64,000 bases of DNA from Herbiconiux flava (GCF_013409865.1 NZ_JACCBM010000001.1:744001-808000), one strand, 5' to 3'; positions 51,975 through 61,959 are shown, numbered from the stretch's first letter. Numbers and translations: made by a program. Notes: a model not told the origin generated them from the sequence alone.

Positions 51975-54200
51975 ATGCGGGTGCCCCTGGTGCGCCCGCC
52001 ACGGCCTATGACATCACCTGCGCGTCGACTGATTCGAGTTGCGCCCGCGATCGCAGCCAGCGCGCTGATCGCCGGTGCCGTGTTCGCGACCCCGTTCGGT
52101 GCGGCCGCGACGACACCGCCGCCGACCCCCTCGACGAGCGTCCCGACTCCGGCGCCGACCACGGCGACCGACGACTCCTCGACGCCAGTGGCGCTCTCCC
52201 TGGCCGCTGCCGGCACCGGTGTCGTCGCACCGGGCGCCGATCTCACGGTGACGGTGGAGGTGACCGGCCCTTCATCGGGCGGCACCATCTCGCTCGCCCT
52301 CGACGACAGCGCACTGCGCAGCTCCTCGTCGCTCATCAGCTGGCTCGACGGCGGCGAGGCGGGCTCGCTGGTCACCGTGGCCACCGCGCCCGCGCCGACC
52401 GGCGGCGGAACCGTGTCCATCACCGTGCCGGCCGCCCAGCTGCCCGGCGGGCTCGGGGGAGCGCACGGGCTGCAGGCCACTCTCGACGGTGCCGGGTCCG
52501 CTGCGGTCTCGGCGCGCGGCACCGTCGTCGTCGACGACGGCATCTCCTCCCGAGCCGACGTCACGGTGATCGCCCCGATCACCTCGGTCGCCAGCGCGAC
52601 CGGCCTCATCCAGCCCGCCGCGCTCGAGGCGTTCACGAACGACACCGGCGTGCTCACCCGTGAGCTCGACTCGGTCATCGGCCGACCGGTCACGATCGCC
52701 GTCGACCCGCGCATCATCGTGTCGATCAGGGCCCTCGGCTCCACCGCCCCCGAGTCGGCCGTCGCCTGGCTGCAGCGCCTCGAGTCGGCGTCGAACCCGG
52801 TCATCCCGCTGAGCTACGGCGACTCCGACCTCTCCGGCGAGCGCCAGGCCGGCGCGACTTCGGCCCTCCAGCCCACCTCGTTCGACTACGCCCTCGACCC
52901 GGCCGACTTCACCGACGTCGACCCGCTGATCGAGCCGACCGCCACCCCCACCTCGGATTCGCCCACCCCCAGCGCCTCGCCGACGCCTGCCGCCCCTTCG
53001 GTGCCGACCCTCGAGCAGCTCACCGACTGGGACTACGCCTCGACGACCATCGCCTGGCCGCGCGCCGGCTCGGTGACCGCGGCCGACCTGCCCTTCTTCG
53101 CCGCATCCGGCTACTCGGCCAGCATCATCGACTCGCAGCAGCTCACCCCCGCCTCGGGCGACGCCGGCGAAGCCCTGCAGGCCGTGGCGACCACAGGGGA
53201 GCAGACCGTGCTGGCCGCCGACCACGCGGTCTCGCAGGCGGTTCAGGATGCGGTGGCCGCCTCGACCGACACCTCACGCGGCCAGGCGGTCGGCGAGCTC
53301 AGTGCGGCACTCGCCCTCGCCGCCGAGACCGGCGGCGGCACCCCCGAGAACCCCACCCCCGTGCTCGCGGTGCTCGACCGGGCCGCGATGAACCTGAACA
53401 GCATCGACCAGGTCGTCTCGACCGTTCAGGCGCTGCCGTGGAGCGCCCCGGGATCGCTCTCGGAGCTGCTGCAGATCACGCCCACCCAGACGGTGTCGCT
53501 CGTCGACGCCCCGCAGCCTGACGAGCGGGTCACCCGGATCGCCAACCTGCTGCTCGGTGGGCAGCAGATCGACTCCTACTCCTCGGTGCTGTCGAACCCG
53601 CAGCTGCTCTCGGGCCGGCACCGCGCCGATCTTCTCACCCTCCTGTCGAACGCCTGGGTCGCCAACGAGGGCGGCTGGAGCGTGGCGACCGATGCGTTCA
53701 ACGAGGAGACCGCCACGACGCTCCGGAGCGTTCAGATCGTCGAGGGCTCGGACATCAACCTGCTGTCGAGCTCGGCGCCATTGCCCCTCACCATCAGCAA
53801 CGAACTGCCGTACCCGGTGTCGGTGATCGTGCACGTCACCGCGTCGAACGGCCGGCTGCTGATCGACCAGAACGACGTCGGCGTGGTGGTGGAGGCGAAC
53901 TCGCGGAAGAGCGCGCAGATCCCCGTGACGGCGGTGGCGAACGGTTCGGTGGTGCTGAGCTTCCAGCTCACGAGCGCGACCGGCGTGCTGATCGCGAACC
54001 CGTCGCCGGTGGCGGTGAACGTGAGCGCCGACTGGGAGACGTGGGGGACCGTGATCTTCGTCGTGGCGCTGGTGCTGTTGTTCGGCGGCGGGTTGGCGCG
54101 GAACATCCTGCGGCGGCGCAAGGAGCGGCGTGCTGCGCCCGACGCGGCTGTTGCGCCTCCTGCGCCTGAGACGGCTGCTGCGCCTGAGGTGACCTCGTGA
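51975..54200 (+). CDS. DUF6049 family secreted, C-terminally anchored protein
   Basis: A 741-residue envelope protein. A signal peptide lies near residues 18-45, then a Thr/Pro/Ser linker. Large extracellular domains follow, with an internal TPTSDSPTPSASPTPAAPS spacer. One C-terminal helix (WGTVIFVVALVLLFGGGL) precedes a basic Ala-rich tail. The gene always sits beside murJ in actinobacteria and may help cell-wall synthesis. The start ATG 51975 lies 10 bases after a TAGAAT -10, so the mRNA would be nearly leaderless; ATG 52008 is an alternative. Confidence 0.85.
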   Translation: MRVPLVRPPRPMTSPARRLIRVAPAIAASALIAGAVFATPFGAAATTPPPTPSTSVPTPAPTTATDDSSTPVALSLAAAGTGVVAPGADLTVTVEVTGPSSGGTISLALDDSALRSSSSLISWLDGGEAGSLVTVATAPAPTGGGTVSITVPAAQLPGGLGGAHGLQATLDGAGSAAVSARGTVVVDDGISSRADVTVIAPITSVASATGLIQPAALEAFTNDTGVLTRELDSVIGRPVTIAVDPRIIVSIRALGSTAPESAVAWLQRLESASNPVIPLSYGDSDLSGERQAGATSALQPTSFDYALDPADFTDVDPLIEPTATPTSDSPTPSASPTPAAPSVPTLEQLTDWDYASTTIAWPRAGSVTAADLPFFAASGYSASIIDSQQLTPASGDAGEALQAVATTGEQTVLAADHAVSQAVQDAVAASTDTSRGQAVGELSAALALAAETGGGTPENPTPVLAVLDRAAMNLNSIDQVVSTVQALPWSAPGSLSELLQITPTQTVSLVDAPQPDERVTRIANLLLGGQQIDSYSSVLSNPQLLSGRHRADLLTLLSNAWVANEGGWSVATDAFNEETATTLRSVQIVEGSDINLLSSSAPLPLTISNELPYPVSVIVHVTASNGRLLIDQNDVGVVVEANSRKSAQIPVTAVANGSVVLSFQLTSATGVLIANPSPVAVNVSADWETWGTVIFVVALVLLFGGGLARNILRRRKERRAAPDAAVAPPAPETAAAPEVTS

Positions 54201-55822
54201 GCCCGACCAGCATCGGTCGCGCCAGCGCCTTCCTCGCGTCGGGCACGATCGTCTCCCGCATCATGGGCTTCGTCCGGGCCATCATCCTGGCTCAGACCAT
54301 CGGCGTCATCGGCAGTGCCAGCGGTGACGCCTTCGCCATCGCGAACCAGCTGCCGAACAACATCTATGCGATCATCGCGGGCGGCACGCTCTCGGCCGTG
54401 CTCGTGCCGCAGATCGTGCGCGCGATGCTGCACCAGGACGGCGGCCGCGGCTACATCAACAAGCTGCTGACGATCTCCATGGTGATCCTCGGCGGAACCA
54501 CGCTCGTCGCGACACTGCTCGCACCCGTGCTCGTGACGATCTCGGCGCCGGGCTTCACCGGCGAGCAGCGTGCCCTCGCCATCGCCTTCGCGTACTGGTG
54601 CCTGCCTCAGATCTTCTTCTACGGCCTCTACACGGTGCTCGGCGAGGTGCTCAACGCGAAGGGCGTGTTCGGGCCGTTCACCTGGGCGCCGGTCGTGAAC
54701 AACGTCGTGTCGATCCTGGGTCTGGTCGCCTTCATGGTGCTCTTCGGCGTCGACCCCGAAGGGGAGCGGCTGGTCACTGAGTGGGCCCCCGACAAGATCT
54801 CGCTGCTCGCCGGCTCGACGACGGCTGCCGTGGCGGCCCAGGCACTCGTGCTGTTCCTGTTCTGGCGGCGGGCGGGCATCCGGTACCGACCCGACTTCGC
54901 CTGGCGCGGTGTGGGCCTCGGTGCTGCCGGCAAGCTCGCGGGCTGGACCTTCGGCATGCTCCTGGTGAGTCAGGCGGCCGGGCTCGTGGAGACCGCGGTC
55001 GCGTCGACCGCCTCGGGCGGGGACAACGCATCGGTGTTCGCCCTGCAGAACGCCTGGCTGATCTTCATGCTGCCGCACTCGCTCATCACGGTCTCGCTGG
55101 TGACCGCGTACTTCACGAAGATGAGCGGCCACGCGAACCGGGGTGAGACCGCCGACCTCCGGCGCGACGTCTCCTCGGCCCTTCGGATCACCCTGCTCTT
55201 CATGGTGCTGGGCACGATCGTGCTGATCGTCGCGGCATATCCCTTTGCGAGCATATTCACCGAGACCTATGCGCAGGCCGTCGCGATGGGCGACGTGCTG
55301 ATCGGATTCCTCGTCGGACTGGTGCCGTTCAGCGTGCTGTTCGTGCTGCAGCGGGTGTTCTACTCACTCAGCGACACGAAGACCCCGTTCTTCCTGCAGG
55401 TGCTGCAGGCGTCGATCTTCGTCGTGCTCGTGCTCTCGTGCCTGCTTCTCCCGGATGCCCTCGTGGCGGTCGGCATCGCGGTGTCGCTCTCGCTCGCGAC
55501 GGGCGTGCAGGTCATCGCCGCCGCCGTGATCATCCGGCGCCGACTGGGAGGCACCGGGGGAGGGCGGATCGTCCGCAGCTTCGTCCGCTTCCTGGTGGCG
55601 GCGATCCCGGCGGCGGCAGTCGGCGTGCTCGTCTACCTCGGCATTGAGTCGCTCCTCGGCGTCGAGTTCCTCACCTCGGGCTACCTCACGCCGCTCCTCT
55701 CGATGGCCGTCATCGGTGTGGTCATGCTGGGGGTCTACCTGGGCGCTCTGGCCCTCGTGCGATCGCCCGAGCTGGCGGATGCGCTGGGCCCCGTCCGGGC
55801 TCGGCTGAACCGCGCGCGCTGA
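54197..55822 (+). CDS. murJ: Lipid II flippase MurJ
   Basis: A 541-residue MOP-superfamily flippase with 14 or so helices. FLASGTIVSRIMGFVRAIILAQ opens the family, and NQLPNNIYAIIAGGTLSAVLVP contains the essential early segment. It lacks the large pseudokinase extension of mycobacterial MviN. GTG 54197 overlaps the DUF6049 stop as GTGA. Confidence 0.93.
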   Translation: MSPTSIGRASAFLASGTIVSRIMGFVRAIILAQTIGVIGSASGDAFAIANQLPNNIYAIIAGGTLSAVLVPQIVRAMLHQDGGRGYINKLLTISMVILGGTTLVATLLAPVLVTISAPGFTGEQRALAIAFAYWCLPQIFFYGLYTVLGEVLNAKGVFGPFTWAPVVNNVVSILGLVAFMVLFGVDPEGERLVTEWAPDKISLLAGSTTAAVAAQALVLFLFWRRAGIRYRPDFAWRGVGLGAAGKLAGWTFGMLLVSQAAGLVETAVASTASGGDNASVFALQNAWLIFMLPHSLITVSLVTAYFTKMSGHANRGETADLRRDVSSALRITLLFMVLGTIVLIVAAYPFASIFTETYAQAVAMGDVLIGFLVGLVPFSVLFVLQRVFYSLSDTKTPFFLQVLQASIFVVLVLSCLLLPDALVAVGIAVSLSLATGVQVIAAAVIIRRRLGGTGGGRIVRSFVRFLVAAIPAAAVGVLVYLGIESLLGVEFLTSGYLTPLLSMAVIGVVMLGVYLGALALVRSPELADALGPVRARLNRAR

Positions 55823-55901
55823 CCTCTCCGCGCCCCTCGGATGGCGCCGGCGGCCGCTCCTGGCATCCCCGCTGGGAGCCCGCTCAGCGCCCGGTTCCCG
55901 C

Positions 55902-55927
55902 GGAATACCGCGTGGATAGGATGTGTT
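55902..55927 (+). promoter_or_regulatory. SigR/SigH-type promoter of trxBA
   Basis: GGAAT at 55902-55906 and GTT at 55925-55927 are separated by exactly 18 bases, the spacing of the SigR (Streptomyces) and SigH (Mycobacterium) redox-stress promoters. It lies 64 bases before trxB. It predicts induction by thiol oxidation. Confidence 0.75.
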
Positions 55928-55990
55928 GTACCGGTCAGCGCCGCACGCCACCGGTGTGCCACGCGACCATCCTCCGAGGAGACAGACCAC

Positions 55991-56953
55991 ATGCGCGAGA
56001 TCATCATCATCGGCTCCGGACCCGCCGGATTCACGGCTGCGATCTACGCCGCCCGAGCGGGCCTCAAGCCCCTCCTCCTCGCCTCGAGCGTCGAGGCCGG
56101 CGGCGAGCTGATGAACACCACCGAGGTCGAGAACTTCCCCGGCTTCCCCGAAGGCATCCAGGGCCCCGAGCTCATGCTGAAGCTGCAGGAGCAGGCCGAG
56201 AAGTTCGGCACCGAGGTCGTGCTCGACGACGTCACCGCCGTGCACCTCACCGGCGACGTGAAGTCGGTCGAGACCGGCTACAGCGGCACCTTCGAGGCGC
56301 GCTCGCTGATCTTCGCGACCGGATCCGCCTACCGCAAGCTCGGGCTGCATGACGAGGAGCGGCTGTCCGGCCGCGGCGTCTCGTGGTGCGCCACCTGCGA
56401 CGGCTTCTTCTTCAAGACCAAGACCATCGCGGTCGTCGGTGGCGGCGACTCGGCGATGGAGGAGGCCACCTTCCTCACCCGGTTCGCCGAGAAGGTCTAC
56501 GTGGTGCACCGCAAGGACAGCCTGCGCGCCTCGAAGATCATGCAGGAGCGCGCCTTCACCAACGACAAGATCGAGTTCGTCTGGAACTCCGAGGTCGTCG
56601 GCATCTCGGGCGAGAACGCGGTCGACGGCCTGCAGCTGCGCAACACGGTCGACGGCTCCACCTCGGAGCTGCCGGTGCAGGGGCTGTTCGTCGCGATCGG
56701 CAACGACCCGCGCGTGCACCTGGTGCACGGCCAGCTCGACCTGACCGCCGAGGGAACGATCGCCGTCAAGGGCCGCTCCTCCGAGACCAACCTGGCCGGA
56801 GTCTTCGCCGCTGGCGACGTCATCGACCCGCACTACCGCCAGGCGGTCACCGCCGCGGCGTCCGGAACGGTCGCGGCGCTCGACGCCGAGGCGTTCCTCG
56901 CCGCCCTCGACCAGGCCGAGGCCGAGGCGAGCGATCTCGTCACCGCTTCCTAG
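55991..56953 (+). CDS. trxB: Thioredoxin reductase
   Basis: A 320-residue NADPH-dependent flavoprotein. FAD motif GSGPAGFTAAIYAARAG is at residues 8-24, the redox pair is CATC at 133-136, and the NADPH motif is VGGGDSAMEEA. GVFAAGDVIDPHYRQAVTAAASG binds the flavin. Start ATG 55991; forms an operon with trxA behind a SigR-type promoter. Confidence 0.96.
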   Translation: MREIIIIGSGPAGFTAAIYAARAGLKPLLLASSVEAGGELMNTTEVENFPGFPEGIQGPELMLKLQEQAEKFGTEVVLDDVTAVHLTGDVKSVETGYSGTFEARSLIFATGSAYRKLGLHDEERLSGRGVSWCATCDGFFFKTKTIAVVGGGDSAMEEATFLTRFAEKVYVVHRKDSLRASKIMQERAFTNDKIEFVWNSEVVGISGENAVDGLQLRNTVDGSTSELPVQGLFVAIGNDPRVHLVHGQLDLTAEGTIAVKGRSSETNLAGVFAAGDVIDPHYRQAVTAAASGTVAALDAEAFLAALDQAEAEASDLVTAS

Positions 56954-57022
56954 CATCCGACTCGTGCTCGCCGCCCCCGTGGCCGGCACCCCCCACTCCC
57001 GAACCTCACGAAAGAAGGAACA

Positions 57023-57346
57023 ATGTCCAACGCCAAGGCCGTCTCCGACGCCAGCTTCGAGGCCGACGTCATCAACTCCGAGAAGACGATCCTCGTCGAC
57101 TTCTGGGCCGAGTGGTGCGGCCCCTGTCGCGCCGTCGCCCCGATCCTCGACCAGATCGCCGCGGAGCACGGCGACAAGATCGAGATCGTGAAGCTGAACG
57201 TCGACGACAACCCGCAGACCGCCATGAAGTACCAGATCACCTCGATCCCGGCGCTGAAGGTCTACAAGGGCGGCGAGGTCGTGAAGACCATCATCGGTGC
57301 CAAGCCGAAGGCGGCCCTCGAGGCCGACCTGGCCGCGTTCATCTGA
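57023..57346 (+). CDS. trxA: Thioredoxin
   Basis: A 107-residue thioredoxin with the active site WCGPC (31-35) and the cis-Pro region TSIPALKVYKGG. GAAAGAAGGA lies just upstream of the ATG as ribosome site. Partner of TrxB, 69 bases downstream of it, and followed by a strong terminator. Confidence 0.97.
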   Translation: MSNAKAVSDASFEADVINSEKTILVDFWAEWCGPCRAVAPILDQIAAEHGDKIEIVKLNVDDNPQTAMKYQITSIPALKVYKGGEVVKTIIGAKPKAALEADLAAFI

Positions 57347-57389
57347 TCGCGTCCCCCCTACTGGGGCGGCTGTAACCAGTTCGTCCCGA

Positions 57390-57423
57390 GTGGCCCGCCG
57401 CGAATACGCGGCGGGCCACTTTT
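57390..57423 (+). terminator. Rho-independent terminator after trxA
   Basis: GTGGCCCGCCGCG-AATA-CGCGGCGGGCCAC is a perfect 13-bp stem with a 4-base loop, followed by TTTT. It is the clearest terminator in the window. Confidence 0.95.
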
Positions 57424-57468
57424 GCATGTCATACGATTGAGATTCGGTCAACGTCGGGATGGACGTCA

Positions 57469-58788
57469 GTGAAAAGCCAGAACCCCTCACAGCCATCGGG
57501 TAACAACCTCGACCCGTGGTACTTCAACTACGCCGCGCGCACCGCCGGCCTCGCCGCCTCCGAGGTGCGGGCCCTGTTCGCCGTGGCGTCCCGACCCGAG
57601 GTGGTGTCACTCGCCGGAGGCATGCCGGCCGTCTCGGCCCTCCCGCAGGAGCTCATCATCGAGTCGATGAACCGCGTGATGCGCGACCAGGGCTCCGTGG
57701 CCCTGCAGTACGGCTCGGGGCAGGGCGTGCCGAAGCTGCGCGAGCAGATCTTGGACGTCATGGCCATGGAGGGCATCAAGGCGAGCGCCGACGACGTGGT
57801 CGTCACCACCGGTTCTCAGCACGCGCTCGAATTGGTGTCGAAGCTCTTCCTCGACCCCGGAGACGTGGTGCTCGCCGAAGGTCCGAGCTACGTCACCGCC
57901 GTGGTGATCTTCAAGTCGTTCCAGGCGCAGACGCACCACGTCGCCATGGACGAGCACGGCATGATCCCCGAGTCCCTCCGGGAGAACATCGCCCGGCTCC
58001 GCGCCGAGGGCAAGACGATCAAGTTCCTCTACACGATCCCGTCCTTCCAGAACCCGGCCGGTGTCACGCTGAGCTGGGAGCGGCGGCTGGAGATCCTCCA
58101 GATCGCGAAGGAGAACAGCATCCTCGTGCTGGAGGACAACCCCTACGGTCTGCTGCACTTCGACACCCCGCCCCCACCTGCGCTCCGCTCCATCGAGCAG
58201 GAGGGCGTGATCTACCTCGGCACCTTCTCGAAGACGCTGGCGCCCGGTTTCCGTGTGGGATGGGCGCTCGCACCGCACGCGATCCGCGAGAAGCTGATCC
58301 TCGCCAACGAGGCGGCCGTGCTGTCGCCGAGCTCGTTCAGCCAGCTGATCGTGTCTGAGTACCTCGACAACATCGACTGGCGCGCTCAGGTCGATCGCTT
58401 CCGCGGCGTGTACAAGGAACGAAAAGAGGCGATGATCGAGGCTTTGAACGACTATCTCCCGAGCCTTTCCTGGACCGATCCGAAGGGTGGCTTCTACGTC
58501 TGGCTGACGCTGCCGCCCTACCTCGACTCGAAGCAGATGCTTCCTCGGGCCGTGAAGGAGCTCGTCGCGTACACGCCGGGCACCGCGTTCTACGCGGACG
58601 GGAACGGCCACAGCAACATCCGCCTCTCGTTCTGCTACCCCACGCCCGAGGCGATCCGCACGGGCATCCGTCGTCTGCAGACCGTCATCAGCGGCGAGAC
58701 CGACCTGGTCGAGACCTTCTCGAAGACCGGCCCGCTCGGCACCGTCCGCGACCGCAACTTCTCAGCACCGCCCCCGAACCTGAATTGA
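57469..58788 (+). CDS. PLP-dependent aminotransferase (2-aminoadipate/LysN-like)
   Basis: A 439-residue fold-type I aminotransferase. VSLAGGMPAVSALP, TTGSQHALELVSKLF, EDNPYGLLHF and the PLP Lys in GTFSKTLAPGFRVGW are typical of the group often named 2-aminoadipate transaminase. No GntR domain is present, so it is not a MocR regulator. Its place beside ddl and parB is conserved in this family, but the substrate is unknown. Start GTG 57469, after the trxA terminator. Confidence 0.88.
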   Translation: MKSQNPSQPSGNNLDPWYFNYAARTAGLAASEVRALFAVASRPEVVSLAGGMPAVSALPQELIIESMNRVMRDQGSVALQYGSGQGVPKLREQILDVMAMEGIKASADDVVVTTGSQHALELVSKLFLDPGDVVLAEGPSYVTAVVIFKSFQAQTHHVAMDEHGMIPESLRENIARLRAEGKTIKFLYTIPSFQNPAGVTLSWERRLEILQIAKENSILVLEDNPYGLLHFDTPPPPALRSIEQEGVIYLGTFSKTLAPGFRVGWALAPHAIREKLILANEAAVLSPSSFSQLIVSEYLDNIDWRAQVDRFRGVYKERKEAMIEALNDYLPSLSWTDPKGGFYVWLTLPPYLDSKQMLPRAVKELVAYTPGTAFYADGNGHSNIRLSFCYPTPEAIRTGIRRLQTVISGETDLVETFSKTGPLGTVRDRNFSAPPPNLN

Positions 58789-58792
58789 GCTC

Positions 58793-59761
58793 ATGAGCGA
58801 AGCAACCCCCCTCACCGTCGTCGTGCTGGCCGGCGGCATCTCCCACGAGCGCGACGTGTCGCTGCGCTCGGGGCGACGCGTCGCCGACAGCCTCGCGGAG
58901 CGTGGACACACGGTCATCCTGCGCGACCCTGACGCGAGCCTGCTGCAGTTCCTCGACGAGACCCGACCCGATGTCGTGTGGCCCGCCCTGCATGGCGCCA
59001 GCGGCGAGGACGGGGCGCTGAGGGCGCTCCTCGACGCCCTCGACATCCCTTACGTCGGATCCAGCCCCGACCCCTCGCGTCTGGCCTGGAACAAGCCGAC
59101 CGCGAAGGTGCTGGTGTCGCGCGCCGGACTGCAGACCCCTCGCTCCATCACTCTCCCGCGCGACACGTTTCGCGAGCTCGGCGCCACCGAAGTGCTCGCC
59201 CGGGTCTCCGCCTCGCTCGGCTCCGACCTGGTGGTCAAGCCCGCCCAGGGCGGCTCGGCCCTCGGCGTCGGCATCATCGACTCGGCCGACGACCTTCCGC
59301 GGGCTGTCGTGGACGCCTACACGTACGGCGAGGTCGCTCTGATCGAGCAGCGGGTGCGTGGCGTAGAAGTCTCCGTGGGCATCCTGGACCTGGGGGAGGG
59401 GCCGTTCGCTCTCCCAGGCGTCGAGATCGAGCCGCGCTCGGGTGTCTACAGCTTCGAGGCGCGCTACAACGCGGGGGAGACGCGCTTCTTCGTGCCGGCC
59501 CGCCTCGACGACGAGACCTCGCGCCTCGCGGGCGAGACGGCGCTGCGTATCCACGAGACGATCGGGCTGCGCCACATCTCGCGCATCGACCTGATCATCG
59601 ACGAGGCCGGGGTGCCGTGGTTCCTCGAGGCGAACGTGCTGCCGGGCCTGACGGAGACGTCGATGGTGCCGCAGGGCATCCTTGCGACGGGACGGTCGCT
59701 GGGGGAGGTCTACAGCACGCTCAGCGAGGTGGCGATCGCGGAGGCGGCTGCGGGTCGCTGA
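58793..59761 (+). CDS. D-alanine-D-alanine ligase-like ATP-grasp protein
   Basis: A 322-residue ATP-grasp enzyme. GGISHERDVSLRSG and WPALHGASGEDG match Ddl N-terminal motifs. VKPAQGGSALGVGII binds ATP, and EANVLPGLTETSMVP supplies metal ligands and the omega region. It may be a true Ddl or a paralogue; a second Ddl elsewhere would favour the latter. Lies four bases after the aminotransferase stop. Confidence 0.82.
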   Translation: MSEATPLTVVVLAGGISHERDVSLRSGRRVADSLAERGHTVILRDPDASLLQFLDETRPDVVWPALHGASGEDGALRALLDALDIPYVGSSPDPSRLAWNKPTAKVLVSRAGLQTPRSITLPRDTFRELGATEVLARVSASLGSDLVVKPAQGGSALGVGIIDSADDLPRAVVDAYTYGEVALIEQRVRGVEVSVGILDLGEGPFALPGVEIEPRSGVYSFEARYNAGETRFFVPARLDDETSRLAGETALRIHETIGLRHISRIDLIIDEAGVPWFLEANVLPGLTETSMVPQGILATGRSLGEVYSTLSEVAIAEAAAGR

Positions 59762-59765
59762 CGGA

Positions 59766-59781
59766 TGTTTCACGTGAAACG
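59766..59781. promoter_or_regulatory. parS site 1
   Basis: TGTTTCACGTGAAACG matches the ParB-binding consensus TGTTTCACGTGAAACA at 15 of 16 bases. It starts five bases after the ddl-like stop. The rest of the 265-base gap to parB shows no gene. Confidence 0.95.
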
Positions 59782-60026
59782 CTCGTCGCCTTCGGGCGGC
59801 GGGCGTTCTTCGTGCACGCGTACGATCGCGTCCATCTCGGCCTCGACCGGCAGCGGCTGCTGCCGCCTCGCGGACTATATGCACCCCGGTGCGCACCACT
59901 TCTCTGGCGACCACACCTTCGCTGACTGAAGTGACCCCAGCTCGGTGCCTCATCTCAGCTGAGGAGTCGAGTCCGTCCTTGGGCTTGGGCTACACCTCGC
60001 GCCGGGGGTGTACCCCGCCGCGTAGG

Positions 60027-61019
60027 TCAGACGAAGTGCGGGCCCTGGGGCTTCACCGTGCCGAAACCCTCTTCACCCAGCTCGGAGAGGATGCGGTTCA
60101 GATCCTGGATCGTGGCGAAATCGATCACGATCTGCCCCTTCGATCGGCCGAGGCTCACGCGAACACGCGTATTCAGCCGATCGCCCAGACGCTCCCCGAT
60201 CTCATCGAGATGCCCGCGCTTCTGCCCGGCGGTGGTCTTCGCCCGCGACTGCTTCGGCGCAGAGGACGCCAACGCCTCGGCGGCCCGCACCGAAAGATCT
60301 TCGTTCACGATCTTGTCGGCCAGCTTGTTCATCGCCTCGACATCACCCACGGCGAGAACCGCGCGTGCATGTCCAGCGCTCAGGACACCCGAAGCAACGC
60401 GGTTCTGCACCGCCGCCGGCAGACGCAGCAGCCGCAGCGTGTTCGTGATCTGCGGACGCGACCGACCGATGCGTTCCGCCAACTGATCCTGCGTAATACC
60501 GAAGTCCTCGATCATCTGCTGGTAGGCCGAGGCCTCCTCCAGGGGGTTGAGCTGCGAGCGATGGAGGTTCTCCAGGAGCGCATCCCGCAGCATGTCCTCG
60601 TCTGCGGTGTTCTTGACCACCGCCGGAATCGCGTCGAGACCGGCTTCCTTCGTAGCCCGCAGACGCCGCTCACCCATGACGAGCTCGTAGAGCTGCTCGC
60701 CGTCACCCTCCCGGGGCAGCTCGCGGACCACGATCGGCTGGAGCACGCCGATCTCTTTGATCGAGTGCACCAGCTCCGCGAGATCCGCCGGGTCGAAGAC
60801 GCTGCGCGGCTGCTTGGGGTTCGGGACGATCGACGCCGGATCGAGCTGCGCCAGACGGGCGCCCGGAACGGCGACGAGCTGCGGAGCATCCGACGCCTCA
60901 TCGCGCCGGGGAGCGTCGAAGAACACGTCCACCGGACGCGAACCCTCGACTCGAGGTTCGTCGGTGGGGATCAAGGCGCCGATGCCGCGTCCGAGGCCGG
61001 TTCTCTTCTTAGTTGCCAC
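60027..61019 (-). CDS. parB: Chromosome partitioning protein ParB
   Basis: A 330-residue ParB/Spo0J. RTGLGRGIGALIP at its start contacts ParA. The CTPase/N-terminal domain has QPIVVRELP and GERRLRA, and the helix-turn-helix is ITQDQLAERIGRSRPQITNTLRLLRLP. It loads on parS and spreads near oriC. Start GTG 61019, overlapping the parA end by 11 bases. Confidence 0.96.
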   Translation of the reverse strand: MATKKRTGLGRGIGALIPTDEPRVEGSRPVDVFFDAPRRDEASDAPQLVAVPGARLAQLDPASIVPNPKQPRSVFDPADLAELVHSIKEIGVLQPIVVRELPREGDGEQLYELVMGERRLRATKEAGLDAIPAVVKNTADEDMLRDALLENLHRSQLNPLEEASAYQQMIEDFGITQDQLAERIGRSRPQITNTLRLLRLPAAVQNRVASGVLSAGHARAVLAVGDVEAMNKLADKIVNEDLSVRAAEALASSAPKQSRAKTTAGQKRGHLDEIGERLGDRLNTRVRVSLGRSKGQIVIDFATIQDLNRILSELGEEGFGTVKPQGPHFV

Positions 61020-61923
61020 GGTTCGGGGCTCCTCTTTCTGCGATTTCTGCGGCTGCCTCGAGGTACGAGATGGAGCCGGGCGATCCTCGATCGAAGCCGA
61101 TGACGGTCTGGCCGTAGCTCGGCGCCTCGGAGATGCGGACAGAACGGGGGATGACCGCCGCAAGCGTCTGCTCGGGGAAATGGGTACGGACGTCTTCGGC
61201 GACCTGGAAGGCGAGCCGAGTGCGTCCGTCGTACATGGTGAGGAGGATAGTCGACACCGCGAGGGTCGGGTTGAGGTGACGCTCGATGAGGCTGATGTTG
61301 TTCAGCAGCTGACTCAGGCCCTCGAGCGCGTAGTACTCACACTGGATCGGAATGAGAACCTCGCGCGCAGCGACGAATGCGTTGATCGTGAGGAGCCCTA
61401 GGGACGGTGGACAGTCGATGAGGACGTAGTGAAACATCTCGCCGGCCTCGGTCTCTTCGGCGAGGAACCGGTCGAGCGCGCCCCTCAGCCGCTGCTCGCG
61501 CGCGACCATCGGAACGAGCTCGATCTCAGCCCCCGCGAGGTGGATCGTCGCGGGAAGGCAGAAGAGATTCGGCGATTCCGGGCTCTGCTGAATGATTTCG
61601 GATATGGAGCCATCGCGAATGAGGACGTCGTACACGCTCGGCTGGTCGCCGCGGTGATCGACGCCGAGGGCGGTAGACGCGTTACCTTGCGGATCGAGAT
61701 CGACCACGAGGACCCGCGCGCCTTCGCTCGCCAGCGCTGCCGCGAGATTCACCGTGGTTGTGGTCTTGCCGACGCCGCCCTTCTGGTTCGCGACTGTGAG
61801 GATGCGCGTCTGAGTCGGGAGCGGGAACGCGCGCACGGCTAGCGCCCGCTTTCGCTGCGACAGGTTCGCGAGTTCTCGAGCCAGTGGAGTCGACGCATCG
61901 AAGGCGGTGGGATCACTGGTCAT
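61009..61923 (-). CDS. parA: Chromosome partitioning ATPase ParA
   Basis: A 304-residue deviant-Walker ATPase. NQKGGVGKTTTTVNLAAALA (about residues 46-65), VVDLDPQGNAS and LIDCPPSLGLLTINAF are intact. It moves ParB-parS complexes after replication. A short N-terminal extension of about 40 residues precedes the ATPase core. Start ATG 61923. Confidence 0.96.
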   Translation of the reverse strand: MTSDPTAFDASTPLARELANLSQRKRALAVRAFPLPTQTRILTVANQKGGVGKTTTTVNLAAALASEGARVLVVDLDPQGNASTALGVDHRGDQPSVYDVLIRDGSISEIIQQSPESPNLFCLPATIHLAGAEIELVPMVAREQRLRGALDRFLAEETEAGEMFHYVLIDCPPSLGLLTINAFVAAREVLIPIQCEYYALEGLSQLLNNISLIERHLNPTLAVSTILLTMYDGRTRLAFQVAEDVRTHFPEQTLAAVIPRSVRISEAPSYGQTVIGFDRGSPGSISYLEAAAEIAERGAPNRGN

Positions 61924-61943
61924 GCAAACAAATCCTGTCGGTA

Positions 61944-61959
61944 TGTTTCACGTGAAACA
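61944..61959. promoter_or_regulatory. parS site 2
   Basis: TGTTTCACGTGAAACA, a perfect match to the 16-bp parS consensus, 21 bases upstream of the parA ATG, so ParB binding could also affect parAB expression. Confidence 0.97.
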
